From assembly GCA_026391935.1 (NCBI GenBank), contig JAPLDC010000060.1, positions 1-14,332 of the forward strand: a DNA stretch of 14,332 nt, in the 5' to 3' direction. Within the stretch, counting starts at the first letter, position 1. Each line of letters opens with the position of its first letter. The translations under genes and the position numbers were made by a program. This DNA is from Bacteroidota bacterium (GTDB lineage: Bacteria; Bacteroidota; Bacteroidia; 2-12-FULL-35-15). Of the stretch, positions 6,691-14,332 are shown one piece after another. The notes under the pieces were generated by a model. It was not told the origin of the DNA, searched no databases, and saw only the letters and a program-made list of their open reading frames with translations.

Positions 6691-9600
6691 ATGAAAAATT
6701 CACATCTTCAGGTAATAAAAAATCTGGATAAGTTTGCTTCCTCTTTTCCAAAGATCAATACTCTTGAAGGATTGGTCTTGGCCGTTGAAAAAGTTCTTGA
6801 AGAAAACATAGTGTGTGACCATACAGGACTTTTTCTTTTCGACCCTGTGGATAATAGGTTAAAGCTTCTTTATGCAAAAGGTTTTACAGAAGAAGAATTT
6901 AACGATGCGGATCAAACTGCGATGAAACGCCACCCTGGTTTAGTATATAAGACAGGGAAAATGATACATATTCCTGATGTACTATTAGATGCAGAGAATC
7001 TTACTTTATCAAGTAAGCGATCATTTAAAGTTCGCTGCCGATTATATATACCGGTAATGAATGGAGAAGAAATTGTTGGCGCTTTTGGGATCACAGATTC
7101 CTCCCCAAATGCATATACCGAAGATGATATCACTTTACTTTCCTTCATATGTAACATGGCCGGGGCCTTATATGCGAATATATTAAATCAAAACTTGTTG
7201 CAATCGGCAAATGAAGAAATATTAAATCTTTCCAGAATTTCAGCGGAAAGTCCTGAGCCGATCATGCGAATCAGTTATTATAAAATTTTACTATATGCAA
7301 ACAATGCCAGTGATAAAATACTTAAATCATTAGGTTTTAAAGTTGGAGAAATTGCACGTGCCGATTTTCTTGCCGGAATAGAAGAAGTTTTAAAATCAGG
7401 CAAATCACTTCAAAGAGAAATCACGAATGATAACTCCGTATATTCTTTTTTATTTACACCTGTTGAAAAAGCAAAATACATAAATGTTTATGGAAGTGAT
7501 ATTACCGAACGGAAGAATTCGGAAAATGCATTACGCAAAAGTGAAGAGCATCAAAAGGCCATTCTTAATGCTATTCCCGATCTAATTTTTGTAATCGATA
7601 AAGCAGGTATTTTTATTAATTGTCATGTTTCAGACCCTTCACTTCTTTATGCTCCACCATCTGAATTTATAGGAAAAAAAATAGAAGACATATTACCTCC
7701 GGAAGTAGCAGTTGGATTTAAATCAACTATCTCAACTGTTTTTGCGTCAAATCAAATGCAGTTATTTGAATATTCACTTACAGTAGCAGAAGAAATACAT
7801 TATTTTGAATGTCGGATTGTTCTTTATGAGCAAGATAAAATTTTCACGATCATTAGAGATATTACCAGTAAAAAGCAAATAGAAGGAGAACTGGAAGAGA
7901 ATAGAGAAAAATACCAGGGATTATCTGAAGCGTCTTTTGAATCCATTTTTATTTCTGAAAAAGGAATTTGCATTGAACAAAACAAAGCAGCGGAAGAAAT
8001 GTTTGGCTTTTCTACAGAAGAAGCTTTAGGAAGATATGGAACAGATTGGATTGCTCCTGAATACAGAGGAATAGTGATGAAGGCGATGATGGACGGAATT
8101 GAAACACCGTATGAAGCTGTAGCATTAAAAAAAGATGGCACAACATTCCCTTGTGTCTTACGCGGAAAGATGATGCATTATAAAGGGAGAAATGTTCGTG
8201 TAACATCTTTAACTAACAATTCAGTTCAGAAACATGCTGAGGAAGAATTAAAACAAATATCCGCCCGCTTAACATTAGCTACACTAGCAGGCAAAGTGGG
8301 CGTTTGGGATAGTGATCTTATTGGTGGTACTCTTTTTTGGGATGATCAGATGTTTGGTTTATATGGAATAAACAAAGCTGATTTTTCCGGCACTTATGAG
8401 TCGTGGTTAAAACACCTCCACCCGGAAGATAAGGAAAGAGGAGATACTGAAATTCAAATGGCCTTGAAAGGAGAAAAAGATTTTGATACAGAGTTTCAGA
8501 TTATATGGCCCGATGGAACTATTAAGAATATCAGATCACAAGCAATTGTTCAACGTGATGATTCAGGAAAAGCATTACGGATGATTGGCACCAATTGGGA
8601 TATTACTCAACAAAAGCAAACCGAAAAAACATTGCTTCATTATACTAAAATGCAAAATATAATGATGGATATGGCATCTCGGTTTATAAATATACCGGCG
8701 GATGAGGTAAATGACACGATTCAGGTTTCATTAAGATTAATTGCTCAATTTGTGGATGCAAACGTAAGTTGTATTTTCAATTATGATACTACTAAAAATT
8801 ATTTTTCGAATGAATACGAATGGAGCAGTACAAATATTATCCCACAAATAAATAATCTACAAAATGTAAAAACGGACTTTATTGAAGATTTTATTAGTTC
8901 GCATATTAAAGGATATATTACTTATGAAGGAGATATAGCATCCCTTTCTAACAGTCCATTAAAAAAATCGCTGGAACTTCAGGGAGTAAAATCTATTCTT
9001 ACAATTCCCATGATGTCCGGTGACAATTGTATTGGCTTCGTTAGTTTTGCGTCTATCAAAAGCAACTACATATATTCAAATGAATCTATTGCTTTACTCC
9101 ATTTATTTACCCTAATGCTAGTAAATGTAAAAAACAAGGCAATAGCCGAAAACAAATTAATTGAATCTAATACTTCTCTTGAAGCAGCTACAATAAAAGC
9201 TAAAGACATGTCAATTCAAGCTGAAATGGCGAATAAGGCAAAAAGTTCATTTCTTGCAAATGTGTCACATGAAATTCGAACTCCCATGAACGCAATAATT
9301 GGAATGTCCGATATATTGAATGAAGAAAATCTTACAATTGACCAGAAGGAATGTGTAGACACCATTGCATTATCAGCAAATAATTTATTATCCATAATAA
9401 ATGACATTCTAGATTTTTCTAAAATTGAGTCCGGTAAAATTATTTTTGAAAACGAACCTTTCAAACTCAAAGAATTAATTGAAGATGTTATTCACACGTT
9501 TTATTATGCAGCCACTAATAAGAATCTTGAATTATCCTATTCTATTGCAGACAAAACTCCGGAAATACTTTTTGGTGACACAATTCGATTAAGACAAGTT

Positions 9601-10785
9601 CTTTTAAATTTGGTTGGAAATTCCATAAAATTTACAGAAAAAGGGAGTATCAAAATTGACATTCAAATAGAAAGTCAGACAGACAATTCGTATATTCTTC
9701 TTTTCAGAGTTACTGATACCGGAGTGGGCATATCAGAAGAAAAATTAATTACAATTTTCGACAGATTTAGTCAGGCAAGCAATGAAACAACCCGTAAATA
9801 TGGTGGAACAGGACTTGGATTAACAATAGCTAAACAATTAGTAGAATTACAAGGAGGAAGAATTTTTGTTGATAGCACAGTAAACAAAGGAACGTGTTTT
9901 TCTTTTATTCTTACATTTAATAATGGAGCATCTAGAAATACGAAAGTGAAATTAAAATCAGATTCGGGAACCATTTCATCTTCCGAATTGAAAGGATTAA
10001 GAATTCTTTTGGCAGAAGATAATGTCATGAATCAATTATTAGCAAAAAAGATCCTCAACAAATGGAGTGTGGAACTTGACATTGCAGATAATGGAGAAAT
10101 TGCAATTCAGAAAATTTTGGAAACAGATTACGACATTATTCTTATGGACATTCAAATGCCGATAATGGATGGTTATGAAACGACAAGGCATATCCGAACT
10201 ATAATTTCAGGCCCTAAATCGCAAACGCCAATTATTGCCATGACAGCTCATGCACTTGTGGGTGAAGCTGAAAAATGTATCGCAATAGGAATGAATGACT
10301 ACATTTCAAAACCTTTTAAACAAATAACACTATTTGAAAAAATCAAGCAACATGCTTTAAAAATAGCCGATTCTAATTCAAAAGAAATTAATTCGGAAAC
10401 TTCTATTCCTGAAGCATCATTTACAAAAAATCAATACAAATGCATAGACTTAACATATCTAAATGATCTTTCTGACGGAAAAAAAGAATTTATGATTCCT
10501 TTGATTGATGCGTTTCTAACTGAAGCCCCGAAAATGCTTGAAAAAATGAACGTTTATGTCCGAGAGAAAAAATGGCAGGATCTACAAAATATTGCCCATA
10601 AAATGAAGCCTTCTATTGCTATTATTGGGATAAAAAGTATTAAGGTTACTGTAGAGTTAGTAGAACAGTATTCAAAAGAAAAAACGAATCTTGAATTGCT
10701 TCCCGCAATGATTGAAAACATTACACTTATTTGCTCCGCAGCAATTTTAGAACTAAAAGAAGAAATTAAAAAATTAGATCAATAA
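6691..10785 (+). CDS. Soluble hybrid histidine kinase, GAF-PAS(x4)-GAF-HisKA-HATPase-REC-Hpt
   Basis: This 1364-aa protein has no membrane helix. In order it has: GAF (about 1-165), a degenerate PAS (about 174-280), PAS (283-400), PAS (408-518), PAS of the PAS_3 type (523-645; HPEDKERG, GTNWDIT), a second GAF (650-815) and a coiled linker. HisKA follows with His860 (NVSHEIRTPMNAIIGM). HATPase has Asn977 in the N-box, DTGVGIS from Asp1009 and GGTGLGL from Gly1038. The receiver (about 1104-1225) has the phosphoacceptor Asp1153 (LMDIQMPIMDGYE), and the Hpt domain (about 1255-1364) has His1303 (IAHKMKPS). All relay residues are present, so a path His860 to Asp1153 to His1303 to an outside receiver is expected. 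Candidates in the window are the NtrC-family regulator and the receivers at 3470-5814. It is probably co-transcribed with the HbpS-like gene. The ligands are unknown. Confidence 0.95.
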   Translation: MKNSHLQVIKNLDKFASSFPKINTLEGLVLAVEKVLEENIVCDHTGLFLFDPVDNRLKLLYAKGFTEEEFNDADQTAMKRHPGLVYKTGKMIHIPDVLLDAENLTLSSKRSFKVRCRLYIPVMNGEEIVGAFGITDSSPNAYTEDDITLLSFICNMAGALYANILNQNLLQSANEEILNLSRISAESPEPIMRISYYKILLYANNASDKILKSLGFKVGEIARADFLAGIEEVLKSGKSLQREITNDNSVYSFLFTPVEKAKYINVYGSDITERKNSENALRKSEEHQKAILNAIPDLIFVIDKAGIFINCHVSDPSLLYAPPSEFIGKKIEDILPPEVAVGFKSTISTVFASNQMQLFEYSLTVAEEIHYFECRIVLYEQDKIFTIIRDITSKKQIEGELEENREKYQGLSEASFESIFISEKGICIEQNKAAEEMFGFSTEEALGRYGTDWIAPEYRGIVMKAMMDGIETPYEAVALKKDGTTFPCVLRGKMMHYKGRNVRVTSLTNNSVQKHAEEELKQISARLTLATLAGKVGVWDSDLIGGTLFWDDQMFGLYGINKADFSGTYESWLKHLHPEDKERGDTEIQMALKGEKDFDTEFQIIWPDGTIKNIRSQAIVQRDDSGKALRMIGTNWDITQQKQTEKTLLHYTKMQNIMMDMASRFINIPADEVNDTIQVSLRLIAQFVDANVSCIFNYDTTKNYFSNEYEWSSTNIIPQINNLQNVKTDFIEDFISSHIKGYITYEGDIASLSNSPLKKSLELQGVKSILTIPMMSGDNCIGFVSFASIKSNYIYSNESIALLHLFTLMLVNVKNKAIAENKLIESNTSLEAATIKAKDMSIQAEMANKAKSSFLANVSHEIRTPMNAIIGMSDILNEENLTIDQKECVDTIALSANNLLSIINDILDFSKIESGKIIFENEPFKLKELIEDVIHTFYYAATNKNLELSYSIADKTPEILFGDTIRLRQVLLNLVGNSIKFTEKGSIKIDIQIESQTDNSYILLFRVTDTGVGISEEKLITIFDRFSQASNETTRKYGGTGLGLTIAKQLVELQGGRIFVDSTVNKGTCFSFILTFNNGASRNTKVKLKSDSGTISSSELKGLRILLAEDNVMNQLLAKKILNKWSVELDIADNGEIAIQKILETDYDIILMDIQMPIMDGYETTRHIRTIISGPKSQTPIIAMTAHALVGEAEKCIAIGMNDYISKPFKQITLFEKIKQHALKIADSNSKEINSETSIPEASFTKNQYKCIDLTYLNDLSDGKKEFMIPLIDAFLTEAPKMLEKMNVYVREKKWQDLQNIAHKMKPSIAIIGIKSIKVTVELVEQYSKEKTNLELLPAMIENITLICSAAILELKEEIKKLDQ

Positions 10786-10967
10786 TTTTTTATCCATACT
10801 TGCTGAATTACTTTCTAAATTCAACTATTAAAAATAGTGGTAAGTATTATCATTGATTAATTATATTTATTGAACGGATAGAAATACATCAATGTATTCT
10901 AATTTGTTTGTCCTTTAATTAAAAGAAGGGAGATTTTCTACTTAAACAATCGAAATTTTAAATGTAT
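10786..10967. terminator. Convergent gene ends with possible weak terminator hairpins
   Basis: The rightward hybrid kinase and the leftward NtrC-family gene converge here. Two small AT-rich hairpins are visible: ACTATT-AAA-AATAGT (10824-10838) and AATACA-TCAA-TGTATT (10883-10898). Neither is GC-rich nor followed by a good T-run on either strand, so intrinsic termination is only a possibility. Confidence 0.25.
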
Positions 10968-12317
10968 TTATACTTCTCGTTTTTGAAGCATATTATAAAT
11001 GGTTGACTTTCCCATTTTAAGTTTTTGGGCAACAAGAACTACATTGTTGTTATATTTTTTAAGATACGATTGAACTATTTCTCGCTGATATTCTTCAAGA
11101 GTCATTTCGTGCTTTAGAATTTTTTCCTCAGAATCGATAGGTCCAAAAGAAATTATATTTTCTGTAATAATATTTTTATCCGCCATAACAGCGGCTAACT
11201 CAACAACAGCCTTAAGTTCTCTAACATTTCCAGGCCATAAATATTTAATTAATTTTTCTTTCGCTTCTTTGGATATTTCTATTGAAGCCATTTTATTCTC
11301 GAAACAAAAATTAGCAAGAAAATAATTTGCTAATAATAAAATATCTTGTCCGCGAGAATGTAAGCGCGGAAGCTCAATAGGAAAGCCATACAATCGGTAA
11401 TACAAATCTTCCCTAAAGCGCCCTAATTTTACTTCATTCAGCAAATTTTTTTGTGTAGCGACTATTAGTCTGAAATTTAACTTTATTACCTGATTACCTC
11501 CTACTCTTGTGATCTCTCTTTCCTGAATAGCACGTAATAATTTTGCCTGTAAATTAATATTCATTTCACTGATTTCATCAAGGAAAAGAGTGCCTTCATT
11601 CGCTTCTTCTAACTTTCCAATTTTTCTGTTTTGAGCACCTGTAAATGACCCTTTTTCAAAACCAAACAATTCGCTTTCAATTAACTCAGAAGGAATTGCA
11701 GCAACATTAATTGCAACAAAAGGTCTGTTTGAATAGGATGAATTAAAATGAATCGCTTTTGCAACTAACTCTTTTCCCGTACCAGTTTCACCTGTAATAC
11801 TAACATTAATATTTGTTTTAGTCGCTTTTTCGATGAGACGATGAACATGAGTCATTTGTTCACTGTTTCCTTTTAAAATAGTATCTATTTTATATTTTGA
11901 TTTTAATTCACTTTTTAATCCGTCAATTTCACTTTTTAATTTACGCGTTTCGTTTATTTTATTTACACAATTCCAAAGTTTTTCGTTTGTGTCTTCATCT
12001 TTGATAAAATAATCATACGCTCCTTCCTTTAATAAGGATAAAGCAATTTTCACATCTTCTTGCCCAGAAATTATGATAACATTTATAGAGGAATCAAATT
12101 CTTTAATTTTTTTTAGCAGTTCATATCCGGTATGATCCGGCAGATTATAGTCGACAGTTATAATATGAGGTCTAATTTTTGTGATTGCTTGAAGAAAGGA
12201 TTTCGCATCTGTAAACTTATGGACTTCATTATCTGCATTTAGCGCCAAATAATGCCCTAGTAAACCACAATAAAAAAGATCATCTTCTACAATAAATATT
12301 TTGCAAATGTCACTCAT
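10968..12317 (-). CDS. NtrC-family sigma-54-dependent response regulator (REC-AAA+-Fis HTH)
   Basis: This 449-aa protein has the full three-domain layout. The receiver (1-120) has Glu11-Asp12, the phosphoacceptor Asp56 (ITVDYNLP) and Lys106. A coiled linker (about 120-148) precedes the AAA+ domain (about 150-385). That domain has Walker A GETGTGKE (176-183), the sigma-54 contact loop GSFTGA (223-228, Ser in place of the usual first Ala), Walker B FLDEIS (245-250) and the arginine-finger region GRFREDLYYRL (299-309). The C-terminal Fis-type helix-turn-helix is at about 424-446 (VVLVAQKLKMGKSTIYNML). It should oligomerise on upstream sites when phosphorylated and remodel sigma-54 RNA polymerase. 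Two TTCCA-N5-TGGAA pairs lie upstream of its own gene and two upstream of the CHASE3 cluster, suggesting autoregulation. No kinase is in the same operon with tight spacing; the leftward PAS kinase at 13034 and the Hpt of the hybrid kinase are the nearest candidates. Confidence 0.95.
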   Translation of the reverse strand: MSDICKIFIVEDDLFYCGLLGHYLALNADNEVHKFTDAKSFLQAITKIRPHIITVDYNLPDHTGYELLKKIKEFDSSINVIIISGQEDVKIALSLLKEGAYDYFIKDEDTNEKLWNCVNKINETRKLKSEIDGLKSELKSKYKIDTILKGNSEQMTHVHRLIEKATKTNINVSITGETGTGKELVAKAIHFNSSYSNRPFVAINVAAIPSELIESELFGFEKGSFTGAQNRKIGKLEEANEGTLFLDEISEMNINLQAKLLRAIQEREITRVGGNQVIKLNFRLIVATQKNLLNEVKLGRFREDLYYRLYGFPIELPRLHSRGQDILLLANYFLANFCFENKMASIEISKEAKEKLIKYLWPGNVRELKAVVELAAVMADKNIITENIISFGPIDSEEKILKHEMTLEEYQREIVQSYLKKYNNNVVLVAQKLKMGKSTIYNMLQKREV

Positions 12318-12346
12318 AAAATAAAATTAGTCTTTTTTTTGTTAAA

Positions 12347-12382
12347 TTCCATTTTAGAAAAAAAGTTTTCCATATTTTGGAA
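12347..12382. promoter_or_regulatory. Tandem inverted-repeat operator pair C
   Basis: The perfect repeat TTTTCCA-TATTT-TGGAAAA (12366-12384, 7-base arms) contains the same 15-mer as site 1564-1578. A second TTCCA half-site (12347-12351), with a poor right half, lies 21 bases to the left. The pair starts 30 bases before the regulator's ATG, so bound protein would cover the promoter or leader. That suits autoregulation, possibly repression. Confidence 0.6.
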
Positions 12383-12441
12383 AACACAAAAACTAAATTC
12401 AGCCTTTACTCCTGTTTATCAAACAGTTACTAATCCCCCCT

Positions 12442-12475
12442 TTCTTTAAGAGTAAAGAATATAAGAGATCTTATA
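12442..12475. repeat. Two abutting small palindromes
   Basis: TTCTTTA-AGAG-TAAAGAA (12442-12459) and TATAAGA-GA-TCTTATA (12460-12475) are perfect 7-base inverted repeats that touch each other. They lie 125-158 bases upstream of the NtrC-family start. They could be operators or leader hairpins. A short C-run (12435-12440) flanks them. AT-rich chance palindromes cannot be excluded. Confidence 0.35.
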
Positions 12476-12619
12476 CGAAAGATATCACACAATACTGATG
12501 ACTATACTTAAAATGAAAACAAAATAATTCCTACTTTTCTTATTATTACACCTCTGTTACATATTGGAATAATCTCTTAATTATACCGCTCTAATTTCAG
12601 AAAACAATCCATCCTAGAT

Positions 12620-12655
12620 TTCCAATTAACAGGAGCCAAATTCCATTTTGTGGAA
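12620..12655. promoter_or_regulatory. Tandem inverted-repeat operator pair D
   Basis: A perfect TTCCA-TTTTG-TGGAA lies at 12641-12655. A TTCCA half-site at 12620-12624, with a poor right half (CAGGA), lies 21 bases to its left. The pair is about 300-340 bases upstream of the NtrC-family ATG, a distance usual for enhancer sites that act by DNA looping. Confidence 0.55.
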
Positions 12656-12830
12656 GATTACAAAAAAATATTTTACTAAGTTACTGCATATTAACAATTT
12701 AACTTTTGGGTTCATATTGTGATAGAAATGAACAGATTCTACTCAATAAAATACCATAGCTCATTCATTAAAATTAATCAGCCATTTCAAAATAAATAGT
12801 TAGAGAATATTTGTTACGAGATGGTAATAC

Positions 12831-12896
12831 AAGAGGTGGGAAATTGTCTTCATTTTTTTACGGAAATTTTTCAGTGAAGTGAACCCACCTCTTTTT
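12831..12896 (+). terminator. Long stem-loop with T-run, reading as a plus-strand terminator or small RNA end
   Basis: AAGAGGTGGG (12831-12840) and CCCACCTCTT (12884-12893) are perfect 10-base arms, more GC-rich than their surroundings. The 43-base loop contains an inner stem CTTCA (12848-12852) with TGAAG (12875-12879). The right arm runs into five T residues (12892-12896) on the plus strand only. No plus-strand gene precedes it. It could end an unseen plus-strand transcript, be a structured small RNA, or fold in the leftward mRNA between the PAS kinase and the regulator. Confidence 0.45.
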
Positions 12897-13033
12897 AAAA
12901 GAAAATAATCAAATTCAAAATATTTTAAAAAAGCTATATAAAAATTAAATAATAGGAATGAAATATAGGAGGGGATAAAACTATCAGAAACTTATAGGAC
13001 AAGCTAATCAAAATAGATTTATTACAGGTTATA

Positions 13034-14158
13034 TCAGAAATCGATTTCTATCAGCTCATTTGAAAGATATGTGTTTTTTAGATTTGGTATAGTAATAGTA
13101 AATTCTGTCTCTAGCCCAAATTTAGAAGTAACATTCACTTCCCCATTCATTAATTCTATTGATCTTTTCACTAAACTTAATCCAATACCGAAACCTTCAA
13201 TTGTACTTTTATTAACTTGAAAATTCAATTCAAATATTTTTGAGATCATTTCTTTATTTATTCCTATTCCATTGTCCTTAACGCGTATTATCGCTTTATA
13301 TTCATTTGCAATAATTGAAATTTTAACATAAGGACATCCTTTAGTAGAATCGTAATATTTAACACTATTACTTATTAGATTAGAAATAACAGAAAGGATT
13401 TCAGATTTGTAAGTATAGAAAGGGGCTGTTTGCTCAATAAATTTTTCAATTTCAATCTTCCTGATTTTTTCGGAATATTTTATTGACTCAAAAAAATCAT
13501 TCACAAGCGAATTAAAATTTATGGATTCTATTTTATTATTTATAACAGAAGAATTCAAGGTGACTTTGATAAAGTTTTTCAAATTGTAAACACTTTTTGA
13601 AATAAGAGGCATATATAAGTTTTCAGAAGACAGATTTAAATTTTCTAACTTAGATAAATTTATTAACCCTTCTATAGAATTTAAAGGAGACTGAATATCA
13701 TGTACAATTTTATAAAAAGAATTTTGAAGCTTTAGGCTAATTTCTTTTAATTGCGTTTTTTTATTTTCAACCTCTAACTCGCTTAGCTTTTGTTTAGTTA
13801 TATTTACATGCACAATTAGAGCGCAATCCAGAGAACCAATTAAAGGTGTACAACGCATCAAAAACCAACGTTGTTCATCAATGGAATGACAGCCATATTC
13901 CAATTCAAAAATCTCAAGTTCTCTTCTAATTACATTCTTAATTCCTGCAACTGTTGAAACAACATCTTCTTTAATTTCACCGGTCGATTTCAAACAGACA
14001 TCTAGATAATTGACATGTTCAGAAGTTCGAACTATATCGTTCGAATTATCCGCTGCAAATTTCCTCCAGGCAATATTTGTAAATAGTATCAAACCACTAG
14101 AATCAATTATCGCAATTGAATCAAAAATAGAATCTAATACTTCAAAATTGTTTTTCAT
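13034..14158 (-). CDS. Soluble PAS-domain sensor histidine kinase
   Basis: This 374-aa kinase has no membrane segment. A PAS domain occupies about residues 5-122 (SIAIIDSSGLILFTNIAWRKF, ending in VNITKQKL). A coiled segment leads to a HisKA domain with phosphoacceptor His153 (KIVHDIQSPLNSIEGL). The ATPase domain has the N-box NLISNSVKYY (Asn264), the G1 box DNGIGIN (from Asp295) and the G2 box GFGIGLSLV (from Gly322), so it should be active. The WRKF and HVNYLDVC segments are typical of PAS domains that sit alone before a kinase core. It lies 716 bases upstream of the NtrC-family gene on the same strand, so it may be its partner, though that gap and its own regulatory sites argue against one operon. 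The ligand is unknown. The start at 14158 opens directly into the PAS domain. Confidence 0.92.
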   Translation of the reverse strand: MKNNFEVLDSIFDSIAIIDSSGLILFTNIAWRKFAADNSNDIVRTSEHVNYLDVCLKSTGEIKEDVVSTVAGIKNVIRRELEIFELEYGCHSIDEQRWFLMRCTPLIGSLDCALIVHVNITKQKLSELEVENKKTQLKEISLKLQNSFYKIVHDIQSPLNSIEGLINLSKLENLNLSSENLYMPLISKSVYNLKNFIKVTLNSSVINNKIESINFNSLVNDFFESIKYSEKIRKIEIEKFIEQTAPFYTYKSEILSVISNLISNSVKYYDSTKGCPYVKISIIANEYKAIIRVKDNGIGINKEMISKIFELNFQVNKSTIEGFGIGLSLVKRSIELMNGEVNVTSKFGLETEFTITIPNLKNTYLSNELIEIDF

Positions 14159-14332
14159 TTTATAATGTTATACGAGCATTTATATAACTATATACCAGGT
14201 CCATATATTGATTATTGACTTATTTTAAAAGCTAAGAAAAGCACATAATACAAGCCTGACTTATTAGGCCTAAGAGAAAGTATGACAGAATAGACAAAAA
14301 ATATTAAAATGCAAAAATCAAATAAAAGAGCT

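Larger units (their letters stand above)
12318..13033. other. Intergenic regulatory region upstream of the NtrC-family gene
   Basis: These 716 bases lie between two leftward genes. They contain operator pairs C and D, two abutting small palindromes (12442-12475) and a long stem-loop (12831-12896). I find no coding frame with support and no sigma-54 promoter (GC and CC 12 bases apart on the minus strand). A GGAGGGG at 12971-12977 looks like a ribosome site, but no ATG follows it at a usable distance. Confidence 0.7.

Noticed and set aside
13036..13049. Perfect palindrome AGAAATCGATTTCT at the end of the PAS kinase gene
   Set aside because: It overlaps the last codons (Glu-Ile-Asp-Phe) and stop, has no T-run, and would leave a very short stem; probably chance.
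14199..14213. GTCCA-TATAT-TGATT upstream of the PAS kinase as an operator copy
   Set aside because: Only the left half resembles the motif; the right half matches two of five bases and there is no tandem partner.
14264..14273. Perfect palindrome TTAGGCCTAA upstream of the PAS kinase
   Set aside because: Only 10 bases, single copy, with no other feature around it.

Overview
The window is about one third GC, with Bacteroidota-style gene starts (no clear Shine-Dalgarno) and a kinase repertoire typical of that phylum: an Rcp1-like receiver beside a CHASE3 kinase, a QSHxVRxP-type H-box, and a Hpt-ended soluble hybrid kinase. I place it in Bacteroidota, possibly a Chitinophagia/Sphingobacteriia-like lineage. 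The class is a guess. I see no mobile elements, CRISPR, tRNA or rRNA. Every confident gene is a signal-transduction gene.

Layout. (1) 1-1058, minus: the 5' end of a NIT-domain membrane receptor, cut by the window edge inside HAMP. (2) 1059-1743: a divergent regulatory region. (3) 1744-5814, plus: a tight four-gene cluster of a CHASE3-PAS histidine kinase, an Rcp1-like single-domain receiver, a receiver-PP2C (RsbU/SpoIIE) phosphatase, and a receiver fused to a histidine-bearing dimerisation helix with no ATPase domain. (4) 5815-6258: an AT-rich gap. (5) 6259-10785, plus: a GlcG/HbpS-like protein three bases upstream of a 1364-aa hybrid kinase (GAF, four PAS, GAF, HisKA, HATPase, REC, Hpt). (6) 10968-12317, minus: an NtrC-family sigma-54 activator, convergent with the hybrid kinase. 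(7) 12318-13033: a second regulatory gap. (8) 13034-14158, minus: a soluble PAS histidine kinase.

The best non-coding signal is an inverted repeat, TTCCA-N5-TGGAA. It occurs four times in perfect form (1344, 1564, 12368, 12641). Each perfect copy has a weaker copy exactly 20 or 21 bases away, so the sites form four tandem pairs. Two pairs lie upstream of the CHASE3 kinase cluster and two upstream of the NtrC-family gene. This arrangement suits an enhancer-binding response regulator that controls itself and the kinase cluster. A TGGCAC (-24-like) element lies 54 bases downstream of one pair, before the CHASE3 kinase gene.

Working model (inference): several sensors (CHASE3, HbpS-like plus GAF/PAS, PAS, and perhaps NIT) feed a phosphorelay with at least five receiver domains. 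Outputs are sigma-54-dependent transcription and a PP2C-type partner switch. No anti-sigma or anti-anti-sigma partner is in the window.
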